64,000 nucleotides of DNA from Verrucomicrobiaceae bacterium (GCA_027489965.1 JAIXZA010000004.1:62001-126000); one strand, 5' to 3'. Counted from the stretch's first letter, positions 1 through 8,295 are shown. The notes: generated by a model from the letters alone, not told the origin. Program-made: numbers and translations.

Positions 1-1
1 G

Positions 2-2056
2 GTCGGTGCACAGGGAGATAACGCCAACACGGGCAAGGTGTATTTCTATACCGTGAGACAGTACGGTTACGATCTGATTCGAACCCTTGTCCCCAGTGGA
101 GCCGCAGCGGGGACCTACGCGGGGGCCTGCCTAGCCATGTTTCAGGGCCGGGTGGCCATCGGCACCAACTACAGCGGCAAGGCCTTCCTCTATGATCTGG
201 CCACGGAATTCGAACACGCACTCGTGCCTGTGAGTCCGGCGGGAGATGGCACCTTCGGCAATTCGGTGGCCATCAATCATGAGTATGTCGCCGTCGGTCA
301 GCGGTTCGCGACCAGCAACAGTGGTGCAGTGCATTTGTTTAATTCCAGCGGATTTGAGGAGGACACAATCCCGCCACCCGGCGGGACGGTTGACCCAGAA
401 AAATTTGGTGCCTCCGTCTGCTTCGACGGCAACACGTTGCTGGCGACCGCACCCGAAGAGAGCACGCAGGAAACCAAGGCAGGTGCGGCCTACCTCATCA
501 AGCCGCTAACCGGCCAGATGAACTATTTCAAAGTAGCCGCCAAGGGCGACTATGCCCCCGGCCTGCCCCATGTTAATTTGGGCACCACTGGAGAGGCTTA
601 TATCAATCGCCTCGGCAAGGCAGCATTCATCTCAGGCCTCGCCGGAGCAGGCGTATCGAGCAATGCCAACGGGGCGTTTTGGAACTACGCGGCGGATAGC
701 GTCTCTCGCTTCATCGCGACCGGTTCAGAATGGGGCGGGGGAGTGACCGTGAGTAGTGTTTCACGGATGGTTCTCAACAACACCGATTACCCCGCATGCC
801 AAGTCACGCTCCGTGGTAGCGGGATCAATTCTAGCAATAATGCAGGGTTGCTTCTTGGCGGCGGAGGCCTTCGGACCGGCACGTCGTTGTCTGGGATAGG
901 GTTGAGCAGAACGCCTTCTGCCTTTCTGGATCTGGTCCAGTCGCACGCTCCTAGTTCGCTCCTTATCGGCTGTCCGCTGACCTTTCGCGTCGGGTTGGAA
1001 GGAGTGACTGCGGCCAGTGATTCAGGCGTCTTGATTCTTGATTCTATCGGACTGCCAACTACGGCTCTGATCACAGAAGGTAGCCCAGCTCCCGTATCCC
1101 TGGGGGTGGGCGTCACGCTCGGTCAGTTCGCGCCACGCCTTTGTTACGTCAACAGCAACCATTATTACAGCGCTGCACTCACTGGATCGAGTGTCTCGAC
1201 CGCCAACAATGCCGTGGTGCTCGGACGCACAGCGGCAGGCGTTCAGTCGGTAGTCGCACGGAAAGGCGAAACGGCAGTGGATGCCTTGGGTGTGGCGACA
1301 CCTGGCATTACGTATTCCAGCTTCATCGGTGAAGCTTCCAACAGCCTCGAAACCGCTTTCTACCGTGCCACGGTAACGGGCGCTCCGGGCGCTGGAGTCA
1401 CCACCGCCAACAACGAAGGCATCTGGGCCTATGATCCCACCTTTTCCATTCGTCGGCTCATGGTGCGAAAGGGCTCCAGTGTCCCCCAAGTGGGCTCCGG
1501 CAGCTGGATTGCCCGCATCATCAGTTTCTGGGGCACAGCCAACCTTGCCTCAGTGGAGCAGGCCATTGTGCTGGTGCAGCTCTCGGGATCAGGAATCAAT
1601 GCGAGTAACGACCAAGTCCTCCTGCTGGTCCAGTCTGACAATGATTCCGTCCGCATCCTCGTGCGTGAAGGGGACCCCGCCCAGGGCTGCCCAGGGGCGA
1701 AGATCGGCGTCATCAGCCGCGTCGAATCCGACCCCATCTCGCATGGTTACGCCGTGCTCGCCACCCTCACCGGAGCAGCGCCGGGGACGGATCAGGCCCT
1801 CTTTGTCGGCAACGTGAGCCGTGGCAATACCCTCAGCGGCTTCCCATTGCGCCGCCCCTACCTGCGCTTGCGCAAAGGCCAGCTTTTCGACAACCAGCCG
1901 AGCAAGATCAAGTCCATCTCGCTGCCGACGACCAACATGGCCGCCAGCGGAGCCGGAAGCATGGGTCGCGGCCGCGCGATCAGCGGTTCCACCATCGTCT
2001 TCACCGTCGAGTTCGACAACGGCGTCCGCCAGATCATGCAGGGCAGCGCTCGGTAA
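2..2056 (+). CDS. FG-GAP-like surface repeat protein, 5' end missing
   Basis: The open frame runs in from the left edge (frame starts at base 2) and ends with TAA at 2056. The GTG at 38 lies inside a repeat-like segment (VGAQGDNANTGKVYFYTV), so the real start is outside the window. The first ~180 residues carry FG-GAP/beta-propeller-type motifs (GNSVAINHEYVAVG, FGASVCFDGNTLLATAP). The rest repeats a pattern of short strands with phrases such as LVREGDPA and VRKGSSVP, about one per 80-100 residues, plus ASN-rich turns. Such proteins are usually large, secreted or surface-attached in Verrucomicrobiota. No enzyme motif, membrane anchor or sorting tail is visible, and the protein ends abruptly with MQGSAR. 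The general class is fairly sure; the function is unknown. Confidence 0.7.
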   Translation, partial: VGAQGDNANTGKVYFYTVRQYGYDLIRTLVPSGAAAGTYAGACLAMFQGRVAIGTNYSGKAFLYDLATEFEHALVPVSPAGDGTFGNSVAINHEYVAVGQRFATSNSGAVHLFNSSGFEEDTIPPPGGTVDPEKFGASVCFDGNTLLATAPEESTQETKAGAAYLIKPLTGQMNYFKVAAKGDYAPGLPHVNLGTTGEAYINRLGKAAFISGLAGAGVSSNANGAFWNYAADSVSRFIATGSEWGGGVTVSSVSRMVLNNTDYPACQVTLRGSGINSSNNAGLLLGGGGLRTGTSLSGIGLSRTPSAFLDLVQSHAPSSLLIGCPLTFRVGLEGVTAASDSGVLILDSIGLPTTALITEGSPAPVSLGVGVTLGQFAPRLCYVNSNHYYSAALTGSSVSTANNAVVLGRTAAGVQSVVARKGETAVDALGVATPGITYSSFIGEASNSLETAFYRATVTGAPGAGVTTANNEGIWAYDPTFSIRRLMVRKGSSVPQVGSGSWIARIISFWGTANLASVEQAIVLVQLSGSGINASNDQVLLLVQSDNDSVRILVREGDPAQGCPGAKIGVISRVESDPISHGYAVLATLTGAAPGTDQALFVGNVSRGNTLSGFPLRRPYLRLRKGQLFDNQPSKIKSISLPTTNMAASGAGSMGRGRAISGSTIVFTVEFDNGVRQIMQGSAR

Positions 2057-2114
2057 CGTGTCTGCTTGTGGATCGACGAGGACGGCTGCTGAAACCGCGC
2101 TCGCGGCGGGGCAA

Positions 2115-2270
2115 AGCGACAGACGGCTGTCCAGCAATCGATTCTTTGCGCGCTCCCTCTTGAAGCCCCATCAACTGATCGAGATCGAGGGCGGGCACGA
2201 TTGGGATTGCTGGAGACAAGGAACGCAGATCCTGCTCTCGAAGTCTAACCTCCCGACTAACTTGCCGTAG
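2115..2270 (+). pseudogene. C-terminal remnant of an esterase-like alpha/beta hydrolase
   Basis: A short in-frame stretch ends at TAG 2270 and reads LIEIEGGHDWDCWRQGTQILL. This resembles the C-terminal His-containing segment (GGHxWxxW) of putative tributyrin-esterase-type hydrolases. There is no start codon, no nucleophile elbow and no further hydrolase sequence upstream, where the preceding gene ends at 2056. I read it as the tail of a deleted gene. The match rests on about 20 residues, so chance resemblance is possible. Confidence 0.35.
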
Positions 2271-2710
2271 CGTTACGCGCTATTCCGCCTGCCATGGTTT
2301 CTATGAGACTGTTCGTGATTCGAGTTTCTAATCACAGGATTCACAGGAATGGGGTCTGACCTGTAAATCATGTCTTTCTGTTTTCCTGTAAAATGGAGTC
2401 TCCAGTTGCTTTGTTGTCTCCGAGTCATACGGCCAAAGTGACTCTTCGTTCCACATCCCACGCCCCTGGATTGTCTGCTAGGTTCGGGAATGCAAGATCG
2501 TTGAGTTCCCCGGGGTCTTCATCAGTGCTCCGCATGAATCGCATTCACGCAAAAATTGAGGGATAACAGAGAACGGCGGCACGGATAGCGATGTCAGGGT
2601 GCAACTCCATGACAAATTAATCTGATGCATTAGCTAGTCGAAAATGGTCAGCTAGTTGCACACTGCCCTCTTTTCCTATCGAGGACTTCGGGGCGGTTGG
2701 GGCGCTGCAG
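2271..2710. other. Spacer without a recognisable gene
   Basis: No supportable coding region is present. The segment around 2335-2400 carries phrases like CACAGGATTCACAGGAATGGGGTCTGACC. The part GGGGTCTGACC resembles half of the REP-type hairpins often found near RAYT transposases, but the matching second half is absent. Otherwise I see nothing here. Confidence 0.4.
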
Positions 2711-3046
2711 TTACTCGTCCTCGGCAGCGTCGAGGTTTATCGGGCGAACCACACGGTTGATGAACTCGATCTCGTCCTTTGTGATGCCGTCTTTCTTGTC
2801 GAGCGCTTCGTTTGTCCCCTCAGCTAAACTGGCCGCTCGGGGCACCGATGGCGCTGGGATTTTCCTCCGGAGTGCCTGCCGTTCCCATTTCTCGTCAGAG
2901 ATCCCGTGTCGCGAAGCGTGCAACACTTCGGGCATTGTGGCTGGCGTGACGAGGCGGGATTTCTTTTCCATGGAGGCGTCAAAGACACCACGGTTGGCAG
3001 CCTTTTGCATCTCATTTGTTGCAACATCTGCCTGACTTCGCACCAC
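2711..3046 (-). CDS. Small charged protein of unknown function
   Basis: The product has 111 residues, is rich in Lys, Glu and Arg, and has no signal peptide or membrane segment. Recognisable phrases (TPATMPEVLHASRHGISDE, TKDEIEFINRVVRP) look like ordinary soluble helical protein and the composition is plausible for coding DNA. I do not recognise a family. It lies 142 bases downstream of the receiver-domain gene on the same strand. It could be a genuine small gene or the leftover of a larger one; coding confidence is moderate. Confidence 0.4.
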   Translation of the reverse strand: MVRSQADVATNEMQKAANRGVFDASMEKKSRLVTPATMPEVLHASRHGISDEKWERQALRRKIPAPSVPRAASLAEGTNEALDKKDGITKDEIEFINRVVRPINLDAAEDE

Positions 3047-3188
3047 GCGGGACGGATCTGCCTCCAGTCATCGCGGGCTAAGAAACGGCGGATGACGAAC
3101 CAAGAACGGCTTCATGCAACAAGCTCACATCCGAGGCTTTTGTCAGCCCGCTGCACCCTGCACCTGGTCTCCTGCGGCCACCATGGTT

Positions 3189-3629
3189 CTAGGGTTCAGT
3201 CGTGATAGCGGCTTGCTTGGGATTGAAGAAGGCCTTCCCTCGGTAAACTTCACGGACGGCCTGGGGCAGCAGGTGGGCATGGGTTTGCTTGACGAGATAG
3301 CCCGCTGCACCCAGCGCCCTGGCATGTTCGATGTAAAAGTCCTCTCTGTAGGAGGAGAGCATGATCACCTTGGTGGTGGGCCGGGCCTGAAGGATTTGCT
3401 GCATGGCTTCCAGCCCGTTGAGCAGCGGCATGGAGATGTCCATGACCACCACATCGGGAGTGAGCTTGCATGCCAGCACCACCGCTTGGCGGCCGTTCGC
3501 AGCTTGGCCGACAACGCGCAAATCGCTTTCCAAGGCGAGCAATGCCAGCAGGTTTTCGCGCACGGCGTCATGGTCTTCCACAAGGAGTAAGGTGATGGGG
3601 TGTTCGGGTGGCTGCGGGAAAGGGGACAT
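3189..3629 (-). CDS. Stand-alone CheY-like receiver domain protein
   Basis: This is a receiver domain of about 120 residues. Counting from the ATG at 3629 it shows the acidic pair E18-D19, the phospho-acceptor D64 in VVVMDISMP, S92/S93 and the conserved K114 in GYLVKQT. After the domain only ~25 residues follow, with no helix-turn-helix or enzymatic output. It therefore belongs with single-domain response regulators, although the sequence style (VEDHDAVRENLLALL) is like the receiver of NarL/FixJ regulators. The frame can be extended to ATG 3668 or TTG 3686; no Shine-Dalgarno sequence settles the start. No histidine kinase is nearby. It lies just past a minus-strand terminator, so it is probably transcribed on its own. 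Confidence 0.75.
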   Translation of the reverse strand: MSPFPQPPEHPITLLLVEDHDAVRENLLALLALESDLRVVGQAANGRQAVVLACKLTPDVVVMDISMPLLNGLEAMQQILQARPTTKVIMLSSYREDFYIEHARALGAAGYLVKQTHAHLLPQAVREVYRGKAFFNPKQAAITTEP

Positions 3630-3709
3630 CGACCCGATCTTTACGATCTCGGCCTGCGGCCTATCCATGGGGTGAAACCCTACCAAGGCGGGACGCTCAC
3701 GCAGCGAGG

Positions 3710-3731
3710 AAAAAACGGGCAGGAATGCCCG
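3710..3731 (-). terminator. Rho-independent terminator, minus strand
   Basis: On the minus strand a 6-bp stem (CGGGCA / TGCCCG) with a TTCC loop is followed directly by six T residues. It sits just after the decayed type ISP 3' end at 3748-3935, as expected for that gene's original terminator, and before the receiver-domain gene. Confidence 0.7.
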
Positions 3732-3747
3732 CGCTCGTGCTCCAATG

Positions 3748-3935
3748 TCCAGTTTCGGCAGGCCGTCCAGGATCTTCCACGTCTCTAGGCTCAGGTTGAT
3801 GACACGCAGGAACAGCTCCTGGGGTATTGGGGATTGCCCATAGTTTCGGTGGCCCAGAGGTTGGCGTTGTTAAGGATGCTGGTGACGGGATCTGCTTTGA
3901 CGAACGGGAAGACTATCTGCCAGGCATTTTTTCGA
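3748..3935 (-). pseudogene. Second, decayed copy of the type ISP restriction gene 3' end
   Basis: Read on the minus strand, the sequence gives ANLWATETMGNPQYP, then, after a one-base frameshift, ELFLRVINLSLETWKILDGLPKLDI. This is a close paralogue of the C-terminal end of the remnant at 4313-5030. The DNA of the two copies is alignable over ~140 bases (for example, both contain TGGCCCAGAGGTTGGCGT). Nothing of the upstream part of the gene is left. Recombination between two ISP genes, or duplication of the 3' end during an insertion, would explain it. Confidence 0.75.
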
Positions 3936-3936
3936 C

Positions 3937-4251
3937 TCAGTCCATCGAGTCCTCTTCGACGATCCGCACATACACCATCGGGTGCGTAGAGCGATGAGCC
4001 AGCAGCAGGTGGTTGAGGTTTTCATTCTTTTGCCGCCAGTGATCTACCTCCCTATGAAGGAATTTTGCATTGATTTCCAGCACCTCGTCTGCCGCTAGTA
4101 CCGCAATGTAATCCACATAAGTATTCCCCACGACATACTTCCGAAAACGCGCATCGGGCAGCAGCTTGTGAATCGGCCACATGACATAGTCGCATCTCCA
4201 GATCGGATGCTCTGCGTTCTGCGGAATGCCGGTGATGTGGATGTGCTGCAT
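3937..4251 (-). CDS. Unknown small protein between two ISP gene remnants
   Basis: The product has 104 residues from the ATG at 4251 (MQHIHITGIPQNAEHP); the frame opens at a TTG at 4278. It looks like a folded soluble protein, with many aromatic and hydrophobic residues (YVVGNTYVDYIAVLAADEVLEI) and a central Arg/Lys/Glu helix (FLHREVDHWRQKNENLNHLL). It has no signal peptide and I know no family for it. It sits exactly between the two copies of the type ISP 3' end, which suggests it arrived with one of the rearrangements. A role tied to restriction or phage defence is conceivable, but only from position. Confidence 0.55.
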   Translation of the reverse strand: MQHIHITGIPQNAEHPIWRCDYVMWPIHKLLPDARFRKYVVGNTYVDYIAVLAADEVLEINAKFLHREVDHWRQKNENLNHLLLAHRSTHPMVYVRIVEEDSMD

Positions 4252-4312
4252 AGACGATTTACTTTCTAGTTTGGACAAAAGGGCGGGGGAGTGGTTCTTC
4301 GAAGGTGGTTAA

Positions 4313-5030
4313 TCAAATATCCAGCTTCGGCAGCCCGTCCATGATCTTCCTCGTCTCTAGGCTCACGTTGATGACACGGAGGAAGAGTTCGAGGGGGTAT
4401 TGGGGGTTGCCCATGGTTCCGGTGGCCCAGAGGTTGGCGTCGTTGGTGATGCCGCTGTCTTTGTCTTTGCTGACGGATTGGCATTCCATGACCCATTCGA
4501 GGGCGGGTTTGCCGTTGACCACATACTCGTAGGCTTCCAGGGGGATGTGGCGGACGGTGACGTAGTCGTTGTAGATGACGGTGGTCTTGTCATTCACCGA
4601 CTTGTTGGTCTCGGGGTCGCGGGTTTTGGCAAACTTCATTTTCTCCACGCGGTAGGCACCGTTCATGTGGTAGTCGAAAGAGGTGTTTTCGATCTCGTCC
4701 AGCTTCACGCCCTTGTAACAATCCACCGTTTCGTAGTGATGTGCCAGTGGGCGAGGTCGCGACCGGCTTTGGAGAAAGCCATGAAATCGGCGAAGCGCTT
4801 CACGGCGGGGATGCGGGGGAGTTCCTTGCCGAGATTGTCGGCGTAGCGGCTGCGGTAGTCGGGGGAGTGCAGCAGGCCGTAGATGTAGTAGAAGAGGTCT
4901 TCCGTTGGTGATCGTGTCGCTCTCGCCCTTGGTGGGATAGGCCGCCTGGGAATGCGCCAGGCCCGCGTCGCTGGTGCCGTCGCGCCGGGTGTAGCTGTCG
5001 GAGTCCTGGCTGCTGAAGCTGTGGCTAAAA
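4313..5030 (-). pseudogene. C-terminal fragment of a type ISP restriction-modification enzyme, frameshifted
   Basis: The final ~140 residues (GVKLDEIENTSFDYHMNG ... EAYEYVVNGKPALEWVMECQ ... LWATGTMGNPQYPLELFLRVI) match the C-terminal target-recognition region of single-chain type ISP enzymes of the LlaGI/LlaBIII group. Upstream the frame breaks twice. Between about 4905 and 4740 the homologous text is in another frame (EDLFYYIYGLLHSPDYRSRY ... FADFMAFSKAGRDLAHWH), and it returns to the first frame at YETVDCYKG. The homology begins near 5030, where the stop of the neighbouring unknown gene lies. Nuclease, helicase and methyltransferase parts are missing, so the piece cannot be functional. Confidence 0.85.
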
Positions 5031-5471
5031 CTCGTCCGGCGGCCGCTCGTATATCTCCCTGCCAGTGAGAACTGCGGTGTTGTGACGAATCTTGATGTCA
5101 AACATCTCTTGTTCATCTTCCTCCGTCCAATTTCGATGCCTGCATCCCTCATTGTAGTCCACGTCGAAGGTGAAATGAATCCAGCCAGTTCCATCCTCTT
5201 CGAAGCCGATGTTGCCATCTTCGACCCTGATACTCGCCTCATTAATACTTGTTCGTTCATACGGGTCAGAAGCGTAACGGTGTAATGCGGCAGCAACCTT
5301 CCGATCATTGGGTTTACGTAGCGCTAGCTTCCCGAACTCTTCGGTAAATGTGACGATGTCATCGCTGAAAAGTGAAGACAATGCCAAGGGTAAGTCGATT
5401 TCGATGCAAACTCGGCTGTTAATGATCTCGGGCCTGTGTGATCCCTCGGCTGCATACTCGTCCTCAATCAT
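5025..5471 (-). CDS. Unknown acidic protein in the restriction island
   Basis: The product is a 148-residue soluble protein, strongly acidic, with a mixed alpha/beta look (GTGWIHFTFDVDYNEGC, MFDIKIRHNTAVLTGREIY). No signal peptide, membrane segment or nucleotide motif is visible and I recognise no family. The size and acidity recall immunity or anti-restriction proteins, but this is only a resemblance. It lies 50 bases after the cytosine methyltransferase on the same strand, and its stop codon sits at the junction with the type ISP remnant. It therefore marks one edge of the inserted block and may be co-transcribed with the Eco29kI-like pair. Confidence 0.6.
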   Translation of the reverse strand: MIEDEYAAEGSHRPEIINSRVCIEIDLPLALSSLFSDDIVTFTEEFGKLALRKPNDRKVAAALHRYASDPYERTSINEASIRVEDGNIGFEEDGTGWIHFTFDVDYNEGCRHRNWTEEDEQEMFDIKIRHNTAVLTGREIYERPPDEF

Positions 5472-5521
5472 GCTAATTCTTTATGTTTTAGTTCTTGGAA
5501 TGGAGCCTCATGGTTATCGCT

Positions 5522-6757
5522 TCACGCAAACAAGCTAAGCTCTTTGCGGTGTTCTTGCTTCGACTCAAGTGATCTACGATGTTTTCGTGGAGGAAGGCGG
5601 TCAGGCACTTGCGCTTTGCTTTCTCCTTTCAGCAACTTCATCGCAGCACGACCAAGTTGCTCTGCCAAAAGCACTGGAACAGCGTTCCCAATTTGCCGCA
5701 ATGCTTCGCCCCAAGCTCCGGTGATGACATAGTCGTCAGGAAACGTCTGAATGCGTTTCGCTTCAAAGACAGTGAAGTATCGAATACTTCCGTCTGGATA
5801 CCGGATCATGTTCTCCCCGCCTGGAACTCCATGTCCACCTGCCTTGATCGTTTTGGCGGATGAGTCGTAACAGCTTCCCGTATGACCTGGATAGCTGCGC
5901 GCGCCGTCGCGGAAGATGTGATCTGCAATGCCGTGGTTTACGCTTGGATGTGGCACGTCGCTCAAAACATCACGAACAGTCCTCCAAGGCTTGCCCTCGG
6001 GGGCGAAGAGGATGTAGTCACGCTTGATCGCTTTGATACGTTCACTGATCCCAGGCGTAAGCAATGGACGTTCTTTCTTCGCAACTCGATGTCGATCCCA
6101 ATACTCGCCAGTCACATACTGATCGTAGAGGAGTCGTTCTTCCGTGTGAGTAGCCTTGGGGAAGCACCAAGCTTGCTTTATGTCCTCCCTGACTCCTACT
6201 ATCACAACGCGCTCACGGCATTGTGGAACGCCGTAATCCGCAGCATTCAACAAACGGTAACTGATTCGGTATTTTGTTCCTCCGAAGTCTTTACTGCTAC
6301 CAGAGTTAAGTTCGTGAAGGTGTGAGCGCCAATTGGTATTGTACGACGCAGGCCTACAGGGGTTTTCCAGGCGACGTAGAATGTAAAAGAAGTAATCGGC
6401 GAATGACTCACGGAGAAGTCCCTTCACGTTTTCGAAGATGAAGAGCTTGGGTTGGAGGTCCTCAATAGACTTGATCGCGTATGGGAACATGTCTCGCCGA
6501 TCCATATCAGCTTGGTGTTTGCCTCCCAATGAAAACGGCTGGCATGGCGGGCCTCCTGCTACGATATCAACTTCATTCAGTTTGCTGAAGTCATAGGCTT
6601 GAATGTCTCCACAATAGACTTTCTCAGGCGCAAAGTTTTGACGGAGAGATGCACAGGCGTCTTTATTCCATTCAACAAAGGCGGCGTGATCGAAACCAGC
6701 CAAATCTAGTCCCTTGGCGAGGCCTCCCGCGCCCGAAAATATCTCAACGGACTTCAT
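5522..6757 (-). CDS. DNA (cytosine-5)-methyltransferase of an Eco29kI-like system
   Basis: This is a C5-cytosine methyltransferase with the motifs in standard order: I EIFSGAGGLAKGL (SAM binding), IV GGPPCQPFS with the catalytic Cys, VI FENVKGLL, VIII QCRERVVIVGVR, and X near RQIGNAVPVLLAEQLG. The chosen ATG at 6757 overlaps the stop of the endonuclease gene (ATGA) and has GGAGGG upstream; the frame extends to 6850 inside that gene without a better start. The product of 411 residues is a normal length for the family. It should protect host DNA from the co-transcribed endonuclease. Eco29kI cuts CCGCGG; the same target is likely here but is not proved by the sequence. Confidence 0.93.
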   Translation of the reverse strand: MKSVEIFSGAGGLAKGLDLAGFDHAAFVEWNKDACASLRQNFAPEKVYCGDIQAYDFSKLNEVDIVAGGPPCQPFSLGGKHQADMDRRDMFPYAIKSIEDLQPKLFIFENVKGLLRESFADYFFYILRRLENPCRPASYNTNWRSHLHELNSGSSKDFGGTKYRISYRLLNAADYGVPQCRERVVIVGVREDIKQAWCFPKATHTEERLLYDQYVTGEYWDRHRVAKKERPLLTPGISERIKAIKRDYILFAPEGKPWRTVRDVLSDVPHPSVNHGIADHIFRDGARSYPGHTGSCYDSSAKTIKAGGHGVPGGENMIRYPDGSIRYFTVFEAKRIQTFPDDYVITGAWGEALRQIGNAVPVLLAEQLGRAAMKLLKGESKAQVPDRLPPRKHRRSLESKQEHRKELSLFA

Positions 6758-7404
6758 ACAGTCGTCCCTCCTAATGTATCGAGGTGAGCGCTGATTCGAG
6801 TAGTGATGTCCGCAGGCTTGGCAGAGACACCCTTGCACTTCTGTGCCCAAGGCCGACCAGGATGAAGAACATCCCAGTCGCTGCGTGCTTGTTCATAACG
6901 ACCACTGCCTGGGTCGTGATTTCCAAATCCATCAACAGCTACATTCCAAAGAGGGCGAGTTATCTTGATTAGGGCAGCTTCGACCGTGCTAATCATATCC
7001 GATCCATCCCCTTCGAAGATAACGAAGCGGCACATGAAATCAGTGGGCTTTAGGTTCGACGAATGTCCTATGCTCTTGCTGTGTTCACGCAGTCGGTGAT
7101 GCAACTCCGTCGATTGATCTGTTTCGATATGTGAGGTTCTAGCTTGTCTCCATCCTTTGGGAACAGCCTTTCCGACATAAATCGGGTAGCCATATGACAA
7201 CCGATTTAATTCTGCATACTTGGCGTAAAGTTTGGACTTTCCTGTGTAGTAAATGGCGTAAACGCCAGTGCCTGCGAATCGTTCTTCCGGAGGGAGAGAC
7301 AGAACTGGTGTACCGTTGAAGAACCTTATACCGTCTTTGACGAGTTCAGCAAAAGCATCGTTGCGGTAAATGTGTTCTTGACGGTTAAACGGGCGGCGTG
7401 GCAT
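6754..7404 (-). CDS. Eco29kI-family type II restriction endonuclease (GIY-YIG fold)
   Basis: The 216-residue product shows the GIY-YIG nuclease core: GVYAIYY followed by YPIYVGKA, the Arg-containing segment ELHHRLREHSKSI, the metal-binding Glu in STVEAALIKITRPLWN, and the conserved Asn after it. The length and layout fit the Eco29kI family. The gene overlaps its methyltransferase by four bases, giving endonuclease-first translational coupling; no controller (C) protein gene is visible. By eye the base composition is more AT-rich than the surrounding housekeeping genes, consistent with transfer. The system appears intact and potentially active. Confidence 0.9.
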   Translation of the reverse strand: MPRRPFNRQEHIYRNDAFAELVKDGIRFFNGTPVLSLPPEERFAGTGVYAIYYTGKSKLYAKYAELNRLSYGYPIYVGKAVPKGWRQARTSHIETDQSTELHHRLREHSKSIGHSSNLKPTDFMCRFVIFEGDGSDMISTVEAALIKITRPLWNVAVDGFGNHDPGSGRYEQARSDWDVLHPGRPWAQKCKGVSAKPADITTRISAHLDTLGGTTV

Positions 7405-7458
7405 GGGCTTAATCTGCGGAGTGTCTCGTGAAATTCCTGTTTAATTATACACCTGAGC

Positions 7459-7671
7459 TCACGAGCAACAACGCCATTCAATTCGTTTCTGGTTCCATTT
7501 GTAGGTGGCAGCGCACTTCATGGGATTTGGGTCTAGGGCATGGTCCGCATGGCTGTCCTTGTAGCGGAAGTAGGTGTGGATGAGTTCCTCGAAGTAGCTG
7601 CCCTTTTCGCGTTCGGTCTGGGAGGTGGCGCGGTATTTGGCGAGGATCGTTTGCAGCGGGGTGGCAGGCAT
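7459..7671 (-). pseudogene. N-terminal fragment of a type ISP restriction-modification enzyme
   Basis: The first ~42 residues (MPATPLQTILAKYRATSQTE, then KGSYFEELIHTYFRY) match the start of type ISP/COG4889 helicase-type restriction enzymes, which begin with a short helix and then the nuclease domain. The match stops near 7540, and a few unrelated residues follow before a stop at 7459. Its orientation and order are those expected for the head of the gene whose tail is at 4313-5030. About 1300 intermediate codons have been lost or replaced by the Eco29kI-like block. Confidence 0.75.
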
Positions 7672-7821
7672 GGCGGCGATGAAAGCGGTTCTAGCTTAGT
7701 GTGGCAAGGGAAGAGGTTAGGAAAGGAGGGGTGGGTAAGGTTTTTGGCAGGGGTTGGATTGGTTTTTTGCCGTTTCCCTGGGTAAAAGGGCTTTTGGGCG
7801 CTTTTTTGACCCTGCGCGGTT

Positions 7822-8062
7822 CCGCGCAGGGGTAAACGAGGCTCGTTTGGGGCTGAGAAGTGCCGCGCAGGGCTAAACGACGCTCGTTTGAGGCAGAGAA
7901 GTACCGCGCAGGGGTAAACGACGCTCGTTTGGGGCAGAGAAGTACCGCGCAGAGGTAAACGACGCTCGTTTGGGCCAGAGAAGTACCGCGCAGAGGTAAA
8001 CGACGCTCGTTTGGACCAGAGAAGTACCGCGCAGGGGTAAACGAGACTCGTTTAGGGCTGGG
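7822..8062. repeat. Tandem repeat, six units of 41 bp
   Basis: Units begin at 7822, 7863, 7904, 7945, 7986 and 8027, exactly 41 bp apart. Each starts CCGCGCAG, then contains a perfect hairpin core AAACGA-N3-TCGTTT, then a purine-rich link (GGGGCAGAGAAGTA). Units differ at only a few positions and the links are not variable, so this is not a CRISPR array. As 41 is not divisible by three, long minus-strand open frames pass through all three reading phases; these are artefacts. The region from 7672 to 8295 otherwise holds only AT-rich sequence and no gene. Confidence 0.9.
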
Positions 8063-8295
8063 TGGAGTGTTTTTTTGCTCCCATTGATTTCGAAACTCTT
8101 TTTTGGAATTGTCACGATCATGCGGATTTGATAGCCTTTTGGGGTAATTCATCCTTTTAATCATCGGATCTGTTTCCAGTGGGGGTTGAATAACTAACCT
8201 AGCGGAAACCCTCTAAATCGATCCACGTGGCCAAGTTTGGACAAGCTTTTTTCGGTGATGGATCACGCTTCGGTGTGCAGGAAACCCCGCGCTCA

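Noticed and set aside
7480..7545. tRNA-like fragment (GTAGGTGGCAGCGCACTTCATGGG)
   Set aside because: It vaguely resembles D-arm and anticodon-arm text, but no acceptor stem or T-arm can be paired, so it is not a tRNA.
7822..8062. CRISPR array
   Set aside because: Period is constant at 41 bp but the parts between the hairpin cores are nearly the same in every unit, so there are no spacers; no cas genes are near.
7691..8164. Long minus-strand open frames over the tandem repeat
   Set aside because: They are simply the repeat read in all three phases; the repetitive text (RRLPLRGTS-like) has no start signal and does not look like a protein.
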